Of a DNA stretch of 64,000 nt, positions 34,683 to 44,778 are shown one piece after another; positions within the stretch are counted from its first letter, which is position 1, and each line of letters begins with the position of its first letter. Location: NCBI GenBank assembly GCA_018806915.1, contig JAGKQI010000062.1, positions 462,435 to 526,434 on the forward strand. Direction: 5' to 3'. Below the pieces are notes generated by a model, which searched no databases, was not told the DNA's origin, and saw only the letters and a list, made by a program, of their open reading frames with translations. Origin of the DNA: Phytophthora colocasiae (lineage: Eukaryota; Oomycota; Peronosporomycetes; Peronosporales; Peronosporaceae). The position numbers and the translations under genes are program-made.

Positions 34683-35083
34683 GTACGTTTCTTGATGGCC
34701 TGAAGATCTCGGTGACGTAGTTACCATTCCTCTGTCTTGTCTCCTGCTGAGTCAAACAGTGCTGGAGAAGGCGTACCCGAACGGTGCCGAGAGAAGACCG
34801 ACGGTCGGAATGTAATCTGCTCCGTAGCGTCTTTAGAAAATGCTGGTTTAGCTATTTGCAACAAAAACTAATCAACAAGACCTTGCGGAACAAAGGTGTC
34901 AGTGCTGTCGAAACGAAGCTTATCCAGATTTAGTTGATATCTAACCTACGACCGAGCATATAGCGCGCAGCTTTGTTAAACATGTTACAGGCAAATACCC
35001 TGCAGCATTGCACAATTCTATGGCCAATGTCAAACAAGGAACCTCCACGTGGTTATTAGTCATTTTATCCTTTGTCAAGCATT
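34683..35083. other. Convergent intergenic region, no gene seen
   Basis: About 400 bp between phosphate carrier 2 and the Kish gene. No structure beyond 3' ends. Confidence 0.5.
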
Positions 35084-35382
35084 CTACGAGAAGAAGAGTG
35101 TGTGCACAGCCATAAACACGAGGGCACCCGCCACGTATTGGCTCTTGCGTTCCCCGATGCGTGAGGCTTTCCAGCAGAGCCCTCCTAGGCCCTCGTGTTT
35201 GCCAGGCAGCTGACCGCGATCAAAGAGCGTGGGGAACTTCATCTTGACGTAGGTGCAGGTACAGATGAAGAGCAGGATAACAGTGAGCAGCCCCTGGAGA
35301 CTAAAGAGAGCCGACTGTAAACCAGCACACAGGCACAAATATTAGCCTTAGTCGCGCAGAGGATGATCATCCTTCTTACCAT
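35084..35382 (-). CDS. KISH: Kish/TMEM167-family secretory-pathway membrane protein
   Basis: Predicted 77 aa in two exons: 35382-35380 (the ATG alone) and 35314-35084, with a 65-nt intron (GTAAGA..TTTACAG). The protein reads M-SALFSLQGLLTVILLFICTC, then a lumenal loop with ARIGERKSQYVA and a second membrane helix. This is the Kish pattern (usually 72-74 aa), with a small insertion (GQLPGKHEGLGG). Kish proteins act at the Golgi in constitutive secretion. The split start codon was chosen because it gives the conserved N-terminus; the longer unspliced frame (MCLCAGLQ..) reads intron. Confidence 0.88.
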
Positions 35383-35432
35383 TCTTTCGCTGTCTTTGGT
35401 ATTTTTGGTATGTAGTATTGGGGAAGTTATCA

Positions 35433-35517
35433 TACAAGATAAGAGCATAGAAACCGCACGGTACTACCGAAGATGTACAAGATAAGAGCATAGAAACCGC
35501 ACGGTACTACCGAAGAT
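35433..35517. repeat. 43-bp tandem duplication
   Basis: The unit tacaagataagagcatagaa..ccgaagat occurs twice in a row (period 43), upstream of Kish and cytochrome c1. Confidence 0.9.
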
Positions 35518-35783
35518 TTTATCTCTTTACCATACAAACCACCAAAACGGTGTGGTACACACCTAAACCAAATGACCTGTTCTCAAGTCCAAGTATTTGC
35601 CTTGGCTGTCGGCGGGGCGACGTGCTAGGAAGAAAATTGCCCGAGGTTTTTCGGACAAGGTTTTATTCGGCGCGGCTCGGCCGCACGATGTACGGCTGAG
35701 ACTGAGGGGGACTCGACTCGCCGCAGCCTCACACGCACACAGACACAGAAGCTCCCGAGCCACTTGAGAGTTAGCTGAGCACG

Positions 35784-36755
35784 ATGATGAACCGCGCGAA
35801 GTTGCTGCAACGCGCTGCTAAGGTTCGTCCTCCACATCAGCCTTGCCTTCTCTCCCCCAATTGCACCACTAGCACACTGCAAAGCACAGCAGTGCTACTT
35901 CAGTTTTTGGGGCTGGACCACCAAAATGGAAAACCTTGTTCTAACGTCGAAGCTTGTCTACGACTTATTTTGCTACTATAGGTTGGCGCTGGAGCTCTTC
36001 TGGGCGGATCGGTTCTTACTGGCGTCACCGCCTTCAGCAGCGACCAGATCGAGGCCCTGCACTACGGCTTCGACCACCAGGGACCGCTGTCTTCGTTCGA
36101 CTACGCCAGCGTTCGTCGTGGTTACCAGGTTTACCGCGAGGTGTGTGCGTCCTGCCACAGTCTGGACCGCATCTGCTTCCGCAACTTGGTTGGTGTCACT
36201 CACACGGAGGAGGAGCTCAAGGCCATCGCAGCTGACATTGACGTCGAGGATGGACCCAACGATGAGGGTGAGATGTTCGAACGCCCCGGCAAACTGTCGG
36301 ACCCTCTTCCTCGCCCTTACCCGAACGACGAGGCTGCTGCCGCTGCTAACAACGGCGCCATTCCCCCTGACCTTTCCCTAATGGTCAAGTCTCGCCATGC
36401 CGGTGCCGACTACCTGTTCGCACTGCTGACGGGATACGTTGACCCCCCTGAGGGCACTGAGCTGCTGGAAGGACTGTACTACAACCCATACTTCGGCGGC
36501 GGTGCTATTGCTATGGAGCGTCAGCTGCAGGACGGCCAGATTGAGTACGAGGATGGCACTCCGTGCACGACCTCTCAGATGGCTAAGGATGTGTCGGTCT
36601 TCCTCGCGTGGGCCGCAGAACCCGAACATGACGTGCGGAAGAAGATGGGTATGCAGACGACGATTGCACTGGTGGCGCTGTGCGCACTGACGGGCTACTA
36701 CAAGCGTCTGAAATGGTCGCCGCTCAAGACCCGTAAAATCACCTACACCAAGTAA
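35784..36755 (+). CDS. CYC1: Cytochrome c1, heme protein of complex III
   Basis: Predicted 270 aa in two exons: 35784-35822 and 35982-36755, with a 159-nt intron. The heme-binding CASCH motif lies in REVCASCHSLD. The family marks MVKSRHAGADYLF, LLTGYVDPP and YYNPYFGGGAIAM follow, the last holding the axial Met. One C-terminal membrane anchor (TTIALVALCALTGYY) is present. The short first exon begins a mitochondrial presequence (MMNRAKLLQRAAK). It passes electrons from the Rieske protein to cytochrome c. Confidence 0.95.
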
Positions 36756-37237
36756 GACAGGAGGTTTTGACCGACGCAAGTGTGTGATGTGAGGAAGTGG
36801 TAGAGCAGCAGAATATCGCCAAAGGTGTGTTTTGCTGTAGACGAATGGAGCTTTCGAGTCTCTTCACTTGCACGAGCGTGAGAGGAAGGAAACAGACAGG
36901 CTATGCACCACACGATGCGTGGAGAGATCGACCGTCGAGACAAATAATAAAGGAGGCAATAGCGTGTGGGTCCATTCGGAAGGGTGAGCAATAGCATTGA
37001 CTTGAAAACTTGAAAAAAATTCACATCGAAACGAACAAATTTGTGTGGAGCTCGAGTTGGCAGCACCATCAACATCAGCATGCCGCATGCCAGGTAAACT
37101 ACAATGAGAACGGCACCATACATCATTTACTAAGTACGATTTGAATGGCTGGCCATCTTTGCTTCGACTTTGTGTCTGTTCGCCGTCAATTGGTCCGTCG
37201 CCCGATAATACATCACCAACCACAGACACAGACTGCA
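36756..37237. promoter_or_regulatory. Intergenic / RPAC1 5' region
   Basis: About 480 bp between cytochrome c1 and RPAC1. It should hold the 3' end of the first gene and the promoter of the second. No motif was assigned. Confidence 0.35.
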
Positions 37238-38432
37238 ATGGCCAAGTCCTCCAAGGTTATTCGCGTGGGCCAGGATGCGCCGCACCAGGTAAGCCACCTT
37301 CTTATTGCTCTGATGCTATTCATGACCGTCCTGGCTAACCGTCCGAACTCACACCGACCAACGAGAAGCCTGATGTGGAAAGTGAGAGCAGCTACAGCTT
37401 CGTGGAGCAGTCCAAACGCCAGGTGAAGGTCAAAATCCAGAGCCTGACGGACGACGAGATTGTTTTTGACCTAATCGGTGTGGATGCGGCGATCGCCAAC
37501 GCTCTGCGCCGTATCCTGTTGGCTGAGGTGCCAACCATGGCTATTGAGCACGTTTACATTTGGAACAACTCGTCTATCATCCAAGATGAAGTGCTAGCAC
37601 ACCGATTGGGCCTCGTGCCGCTCAATGTGGATCCGCGCGAGTTCCAGGCTTTCCCGGATCACGAGGAGGCAGAGGCGACCGATGAGAACACCATCGTTTT
37701 CAAGCTAGACGTCACATGCAAGTTTGACCCCGACCACCCGAAAGACCCTACCAAGGCGATTCATTCTTCTGGTACGCATTGATTTGCTTGGGGAGGACTT
37801 GAGTTTCCGTTTATTTTACTGATCGATTTTTTTTTACCTCGTTTCGTGTCGCAGTATACGCACGTGACCTTGAGTGGGTGCCTCAGGGCAACCAGGAGGA
37901 ACGCTTCGGCTCTATCCGCCCCGTGCACGAAGACATTTTGATCGCGAAGCTGCGTCCTGGTCAGAGTATCGCTTTGGAGGCACACTGTCGCAAGGGCGTG
38001 GGCAAGGATCATGCTAAGTTTTCACCTGTTGCCACGGCATCGTACCGCCTGATGCCTAAGGTGGAGCTTTTGGAAAAGGTAGAGGGTGCTGAAGCCAAGC
38101 GCCTCGTCGAGGAATGCCAGAAGGGTTTGTTTGATATTGAAGACGTTGGAGGGGTTCCTACTGCTGTGGTAAAGGATGAGCGCTCCTGCACCATGTGCCG
38201 AAACTGTATCCGTGATCCTGTTTGGAACGAGAAGATCCGTCTCGGCCGCCAGAGTGATCACTTCATCTTCAGTGTCGAGTCGGTGGGCATGATCAAGCCG
38301 GAGGAGCTGCTCCTAGAGGCACTCAACGTTCTCGCTGACAAATGCAATGTGGCATTAGAGTCATTCTCGCAGGTGGATGACGACGTGGAAATGGACGAAG
38401 AAGAAGAAGCGGAAGAGGATCAGGAAGAGTAA
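37238..38432 (+). CDS. POLR1C: RNA polymerase I/III shared subunit RPAC1 (AC40/POLR1C)
   Basis: Predicted 344 aa in three exons: 37238-37288, 37366-37771 and 37855-38432. The alpha-like dimer motif VDAAIANALRRILLAEVPTMAIE, the HRLGLVPLNVDPR loop, HCRKGVGKDHAKFSPVATASYR and DHFIFSVESVGM identify the AC40 rather than the RPB3 branch. A CTMCRNC cluster (~254-260) recalls the Fe-S ligands of archaeal RpoD. The acidic tail EEEEAEEDQEE is extra. It dimerises with AC19 to start Pol I and Pol III assembly. Confidence 0.93.
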
Positions 38433-38661
38433 TAGACTAACTGATGATAGAAGAACGCTTGGAGCTAAAAGCCTCAACGACTGAATATATGCATGCATAC
38501 CATTGCTCACGTATTCGTAGTCTCTCGTCCACACCGATGCGGTGCGGTGCAACCCGCTAATCCTTCTGCAACCTTTGACCTGCATGCACCATATTCGGTG
38601 TTCTTCATTGTGTCACAGGTTCTGTCAAATCTGGCGTCCACCCACGACTCTCGAGCCTTGT

Positions 38662-38799
38662 CTAGTTATCCTGGTTAAGAAAGACAGAGGCAGCACGGAT
38701 ACCCACGAAAACCAACGCGATCTTGGACAGGTCCCAGGCCACAGCCTTCATCTGCTTCGTGGTGTCTACCTGCGGTTTCTTCTTCTTGAGCATGAACAT
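38662..38799 (-). CDS. Small single-pass membrane protein, 45 aa, unknown
   Basis: ATG at 38799, stop TAG at 38662. The protein starts with a Lys-rich cytosolic stretch (MFMLKKKKPQVDTTKQMK) and continues with one hydrophobic helix (AVAWDLSKIALVFVGIRAASVFL). The composition resembles small tail-anchored mitochondrial outer-membrane subunits of the TOM5/6/7 size class. No family match can be shown by eye. It is convergent with RPAC1, ~230 bp away. Confidence 0.5.
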   Translation of the reverse strand: MFMLKKKKPQVDTTKQMKAVAWDLSKIALVFVGIRAASVFLNQDN

Positions 38800-38993
38800 C
38801 TTGGCTTAGGGTTCGACGACGCTAGACTGTGGTTCTCGAAGTGAGATGACAGGTAGACTGAGCACCACACTATTGCCACACAACCGGAATTCGACTATTA
38901 AACCAAATAAACCAATAGAACTGGTTTTATTGTGGATGAAATTAACGTTAGTTTTTAGCACGTGAGTGACAGTACCCCACAACTAGAAAAGCA

Positions 38994-39413
38994 TCAAAGC
39001 TGCGATGCCATGCACGCAGAACTGAGTCTGCTGTCACAAATACCGGCATGTCGTCTGTGGAGTAGCAGCTTTTCACGCTTATCCTTGGTCTTGACTTCCT
39101 GCTCCTTGTTGTTGTGCAGATACTCCAGTGTCTCATTGTTGCGTCGAGCGTTCTTGGTCTCCAGCAAGAGGTAAGAAAGAAAGAAACTTGTTATGTAGAA
39201 GGTGGATTCCAAAATAATATTGATTGTTATTAGGAGGAAACCCTCGGGCACAAAACCTCCTTTATGCTGGACCCATCGATCAAGATGGTCACTGGCCTTC
39301 CTGTCACTCAACCGTGACGGAACCTGATACAGGCGAAAGTTCTCCTCCGGGAAGTCTCCAGAACCCGTCGGGTCAAACTCCCCCGGAACAAGCCTCCGTG
39401 TCATTGCCAACAT
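38994..39413 (-). other. Uncertain open frame, possible gene remnant
   Basis: 139-aa open frame with one hydrophobic segment (LLITINIILESTFYITSFFLSYLLLE) followed by a charged tail (RRNNETLEYLHNNKEQE). It might be the last exon of a small membrane protein, but no family is recognised and the N-terminal part looks random. Confidence 0.25.
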
Positions 39414-40583
39414 CAGCCCTTGGACGTGTCGGCACTAATTCTTTATCGTGCTCAAATTTCCAACTGGAAGGGCGCTTGGGGTCACACGAGCAGGAACTAG
39501 GAACCACATGTCACCAGGATGACCCGGGAGGACGCTGCCCAGTAGAGACGGCTAGGGAAAAGACATTTTGTAGCAATCACAGACTCGGGGAAGTCCATAG
39601 TTTGTCCTCGTGCTAAACTTGATACAACATGTAATATACAAGTTTGCACCACCCTTCATGTGTTCCAGGTAAGTACGTACAGTCAAGACACTATCGATAA
39701 GCGCCACAACTACGTGGTTGCTAACCACGGTCCCTGCCACACTACCCATGCTGCTCCATCGTCGCACCTCAGAACTCTGCGCCTCCGAACGATTACCAAA
39801 GGGTCCACGCCGACCTGTGTGTCGCAGAACGTGGCCACTCCCTTAATGACCTTCTACTGTTGTTGGGTGGAGCCGAACACTCCACGCGTGTATTTCCAAA
39901 AGCTCCTTAACTCTCCACAATCGCGCAGAATCGGAACTGAGAGATCCGACGGCCAGCCGCACGTCGAAGAGCCCTTCTAACTACCGTAGCCCCACTATCA
40001 CTTCACCTATCCTAAGTATAGCGCTTGCCACCGTCAGGATCCTCCCTCGGCGACTCCTTGGGTGTCTACCTAGCCGTCCATTGTCTTGTGTCCATGTCGC
40101 CCAGCCTCTCTGGTCCACTGTGTCCTTGTCTGTCTTGTGCCGTGTCATTCCTCCCATTGCGATCTTCGAAAGGCGCCGATCTTCAACTTCAAGGTAGCTG
40201 CTATCTTCCTACAGCCTCCGATTGACTAGTATCCACGTCACTGTCACTAGTGAGGTCAATTGTCACTGACGCTCCAAATTGCTCCTCTGAGACTCGTTTT
40301 TCACAAATGGTTGGTGACATTTGTCCACAGACGAATCACATTAGACGTCCGATCTTCTGCCAACGTTTTGCGCTGCTCCACCACAGCTTCATTATCCTGT
40401 CTCTTGGCCATGTACTGCTTGACCGCAGCTTCATTCTTTCTGGCTCTTGGCCAGACGCATGCTTCGACGCTTTACCACACCTTGGCCTTCGTGCAGACGC
40501 TCAACCACGCCTTCCTCTGTTTCCTGACGCTCCTTGGCGCACTCAACATCCTTCACCCCGAGTCCCACTTGCAACTTTTCGAA
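39414..40583. other. No gene recognised; probably includes the copia 3' non-coding end
   Basis: Between the last host-like gene and the copia RNase H stop at 40584 (minus strand). The copia 3' UTR and LTR should lie here, but no LTR boundary was found by eye. Open frames on the plus strand have no domains. Confidence 0.4.
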
Positions 40584-43368
40584 TCACTGCGGGCCCAGTG
40601 ACTTGGTGAACATGTCAGCGACGTTATCCTCCGTCGAGATGTATTCGATGTCCACCTTATTCTTCATCACCAGCCCCGCAATCTTCCGACTCTCCTTAGC
40701 GTAGCGCTTCACGCCATCGAAATTGCCGGCGTCGGAACATACTTTAATTGCCGCTTGATTGTCCATCAGCAGCTTCCCAACCTCTGGCTTGATCTTCAGC
40801 TCATTGAGCAGCTTCCTCGCCCAAAGCAAGTCCTCTACACATGTACTTGCAGTCACCAGATCTAACTTGCAGGTATCATCCGTCACAGACGCTTGCATCT
40901 TGCTTTTGAATCCAAAGCTGTGGCCATTCGGCTGAAGCACGTAACCAGTAACCGATCGTGACGTATCCGGGCAGTTCGCATGGTCCGTATCGCAATACGC
41001 GCTCACTTGTAAAACCTCGTTCAAGTCCAAGTTATTTACCACGTAAACCAAGCCATACGATCGTGTGCCCTTCAGGTACCTCAACACCCTCTTGGCAGCC
41101 CGCAAAGTTTTCCTTCTTATAGCTTCCTGTATGTCGACTCAGGCTCCGCACCACGTTTGAAATGTCCGGGCGGGTACACGTCACGAGGTACTGCAGCGCA
41201 CCAACCAACTCCTGGTACTCTAAGTTCTTGTCATTGATCTTGCGCTCATCCCGCTCAATCGGCAGAATTTTCTCGTTGTGCTGCTGTGGCGACCTCACCG
41301 TCTTCGCATCCGTCATCTGGAACTTGTTTAGGATCTTGTCAATGTACGCAGTCTGCGATATGCACAGCTTCTTTTCAGGCATGTAATCCTCATCATATCC
41401 AGTAAGTAGTGCACTCGTCCCATGTCTTTTAACGCAAACTCGTCTGCCAAGTCCTTCTTCAGCTTGTTGATGTTGTGGAGAAGCGGATCTGCCAAAATCT
41501 GGTTAAGGCCGATCGCGATCGCCACTTGCGCCCAGTCACCGACTAACGGAGGGGGTCCCCCGATGATCCGTGATCCAGCTGTGTGTAGTTTCACCTTGTG
41601 TACCCGTATGATCCGTGATCCAGCTGTGTGTAGTTTCACCTTGTGTACCCGTCGGTGGGCGGGTTACGCTCTCCCAAGCGACCATTAAGGATGTCTTGTT
41701 GGCGAAGAAGAAGGTCTTGTGCGACGCAGGGGTGTGGAATAGCGTGGAAATGCTTCACTCTACCTCGGGGTAGTCGATCCGGGTCGTAGGCGAGTCTTTG
41801 AGCCTTGATCCGGGTGCCTGGACTTCGATCCAGGTCTTCCAAAGGGTCCAATGATAGGGATCTGATCCCTCCTTAGCGATGCTTGCCGCTTCCTATAGCG
41901 GGGGTCTTGATGGGTTGAGAGTCGACGAATTCGTCTGGCCAAGCAGCCAATTCCATCCGATCCGCAGTTCGCACTTGAAATATATATCACTAGATAGGGT
42001 AAACTGTCCAATATATTTATCCAGTGTTAACCTCTATGCTAGATCTCGTCTCCTTACCTTCTTGATGCGGGTGGGCCAATAGATCTCCCGGTTCCAGGCT
42101 TGAATGAAGGCACTTGTGAGGTCCAGAGCAAATTCGATTCTGTTTACAGTTATTTCTACTTCCGCGATGCTTGGTGGTTGGATCACCGTCGATCATAGCT
42201 GATCGGGACCGGCGTGTTCCGACGTTCCCTAACCTCCTTGATCTCTCAGAACTCGAACGTCCATCACGTGATCTCTGTCGCGGCTGGTATATCCCGCGGG
42301 ACTGTGATGCGGGGCTCCATGATCGCTTAGTCTCACTCAGTTCAGTCTCCATCCGCCTCTCAGCTGAAAGGTCTTGGGCGATCATATGCCTGGATCTGTC
42401 AATCTGCTGTCGCATCGCGCGATCTGGGGTCTTCGATCTGATATCTTGGTGCGCTAGTGTCCCCTGTCGCTTGATCCGACTCTTTCTGGGGCCGACGTTG
42501 CCTTTCTCGATTTTCTTATTCGTGCTTCACCACATCGTCACAGCGAGTTCCAATAACTAACACGTCGTCCACATACACGGTCACCATCATCCGTCAATCC
42601 ATTGGTAGTACAGGCCCACGGCGAATGCACTTCGCTTCATGCCAAGCTTCTCCAGGCGCTTGTGCAGAGTCAGATACCATAGTCTAGCAGCTTGTTTTAA
42701 TTCGCATAGACCCTTTAGCAGGAAACACACCCTGCCGGTTCCGTCGTCGAACTCCGTACGCTGCTCCACGTAAATCTTTGCACCATCCATATTGCTGTTC
42801 AGGAATGCCGGCTCAAACTTACCTTGATCGACCTCCAGTCCAAGCAACAGAGCCAGCACAAGCACAATCAAATTTGTCATCCAGTGTACTACAGGTGAGT
42901 AGGTCTTCCAGTATTTATGTCCGAATCGTTGCTTATATCCATGTACGACCAGTCTCGCCTTGTATCGCTGCATTCTGCCATGCTCGTCACGTTTCACCTT
43001 CAGGACCCACTTGGTAGTCATGACCTTGATCCACCGTCCATCGTCGTCCTTAGAGCGACTCACCAGCTTCCAGGTTCCGTTCTTGATCAAAGACGCGTAC
43101 TCCTTCTTAAGCGCATCTTCCCATCCTATCCACTGCGGCGAATTCATTGCCTCTTCGACGTTGGCCGGGTCTTCTACTTCAGCCCCCATCAACAACTGGT
43201 AGTTACTAAGTCTTACATTTTATCGTCGCACTCGGTTGGATCTTCTCACTGGTAGTTGTTGCTGGTTTTCAGCACGCTGTCGCCTTGCTCTTCGTCTAGC
43301 TGCTCGTCCAGGTCTCACTTGTACAGGTCCTCCTACGAGTTCATCTCCGTCCGACTCACTCGACGAAC
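40584..43368 (-). pseudogene. Copia reverse transcriptase / RNase H part (broken)
   Basis: 43368-43220: basic linker ending RRSNRVRR. 43195-42587: RT start (KEYASLIKNGTWKLV, YKARLVVHGYKQRFG) with the first catalytic Asp region altered (DQGKFEPAFLN). YVDDV is encoded near 42566-42580 but one frame off. 41382-41032: thumb/connection (ELVGALQYLVTCTRPDI). 41105-40584: RNase H with YCDTDHANCPDTSRS and MDNQAAIK, but KLDLV where EAEY is expected. An LTR-like insertion separates 42534 from 41474. Confidence 0.85.
41474..42534 (-). mobile_element. LTR-like insertion (solo LTR) of a gypsy family inside copia RT
   Basis: About 1.06 kb, minus orientation. Its end (..ACCGACGGGTACACAAGGTG.. CCCCCTCCGTTAGTCGGTG.. 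GATCCGCTTCTCCACA) matches the end of the 1.41-kb gypsy LTR and of the LTR at 63158-64000. No internal genes are present. Boundaries are good to about 15 bp, and no clean target duplication was found. It interrupts copia between VVKHE and INKLKKDL. Confidence 0.7.
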
Positions 43369-44778
43369 TGTGGTGAAGTGGATTCAAATCAAACCGGATA
43401 CGACGCAGAACGACCACGATGATGGGTGACGTGCGACAGTGGTGCTATGATAAGGACAGGTCCCTGGAACTGGGTACCTATTCTAGGGCGGATCCTCAGT
43501 TAGGACCCACTTGGCCTAGCTGACCTACGTTCGGATCCCACAGTCCTAAGTGCGGATCCGGTGGCCCTAAGTGCGGATCCGGCAGTCTTTAAGTGCGGAT
43601 CCGGCGGTCTTAAGTGCGGATCCGGCAGTCCTTAAGTGCGGATCCGGCAGTCTTAAGTGCGGATCCGGCAGTCCTAAGTGAAGATCCAAGATCCTAAGAT
43701 CCAAGATCCCAAGATCCGGAATCCGAGACTCAGGATCCGGGATCCTCAAGATCCCAAGATCCGGAATCCGAGACTCAGGATCCGGGATCCTCAAGATCCA
43801 AGATCCCAAGATCCAGATCCAAGATCCCAAGATCCTGAAGCCGGATCCTCAAGATCCAAGATCCCAAGATCCAGATCCAAGATCCCAAGATCCAGATCCA
43901 AGATCCTCGGATCCTGAAGCCGGATCCTCAAGATCCAAGATCCCAAGATCCAGATCCAAGATCCAGGATCCGGGATCCTCAAGATCCAAGATCCCAAGAT
44001 CCAGATCCAAGATCCTTGGATCCGGAGGTCGGATCCAAGGATCCAGGCCCGGATCCACACGATCCAAGACATCGACGTAGTGGAGAAGTTGCAGGAGAGC
44101 CAGCATGATCCAAGATAGAGATTTGCGATGGGAAAGATAGGGTACAAGATGAGGAACTGGATAACCATAAATCAGAGAGTCGAATTTATCTTCTAGTGCG
44201 CAAGTGGTTTTCTTCAGGATCTAAGACAAGGGAAGAGGATAGTGTATTGGCCTCCCCTTAGTCTTCCTGCAAGTTTCTTCGCCTACCCAGCTACAGCTAA
44301 GACCGGATCCCCGATTTGACCGGCTTACCTTACGCTAGTGAAGACCCCGGATCCGACGGTGTTGATTGCTTAACCGTAGGATCCCTCGACCTCTCAACAC
44401 CCTCAAGACCAACCGCTACAGGAGGCGGCAAGCAAGACAGTAAAGGAAAGGAAAAGGACCCCACAGCCACCAAGGCAACTCCGGATCTAAGGATCCACAA
44501 GATCTTCGAGTCCAAGACCAAGATCCCCCCAACCAGGACCTGTGTGCAGGAATACCCACGCAAGTCCAACCTCCCAAGTCCCCGCCAAGGACGTTCAAGC
44601 CCTCACGCCTGTGTACACTCTCCCGTTCCTGAGAGAGCAGATCCCGCCCACTGACGGGTACACAAGGTGAGCCTCAGCAACCCCACGGTTATCGGAGTAC
44701 CCCCTCCGTTAGTCAGTGTCTGGGCGCCGTGTGTGAACGTTGAATCCCTGCTCATTCCAGCGGATCCACTACACCACA
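43369..44778 (+). repeat. 5' LTR of the Ty3/gypsy element
   Basis: Starts TGTGGTGAAG and ends ACACCACA (7-bp inverted ends TGTGGTG/CACCACA). It is nearly identical to 57882-59292, differing mainly in the number of short GATCC repeats. Confidence 0.95.
43548..44045 (+). repeat. GATCC tandem repeats in the 5' LTR
   Basis: First block (to ~43680): about six 20-23 bp units TAAGTGCGGATCCGGCAGTC. Second block: many 12-13 bp units of the form AAGATCCAAGATCC or AAGATCCGGAATCC. The same two blocks occur in the 3' LTR (~58062-58555) with different copy number. Confidence 0.95.

Noticed and set aside
40250..40609. Plus-strand frames of 113-119 aa near the copia end
   Set aside because: They are antisense to the copia 3' region and show no recognisable domain.
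41422..42560. Plus-strand frames inside the LTR-like insertion
   Set aside because: The segment matches LTR sequence seen elsewhere in the window and is non-coding.
43548..44045. CRISPR-like array in the gypsy LTR
   Set aside because: Units are contiguous, variable GATCC repeats with no unique spacers, in a eukaryotic LTR.
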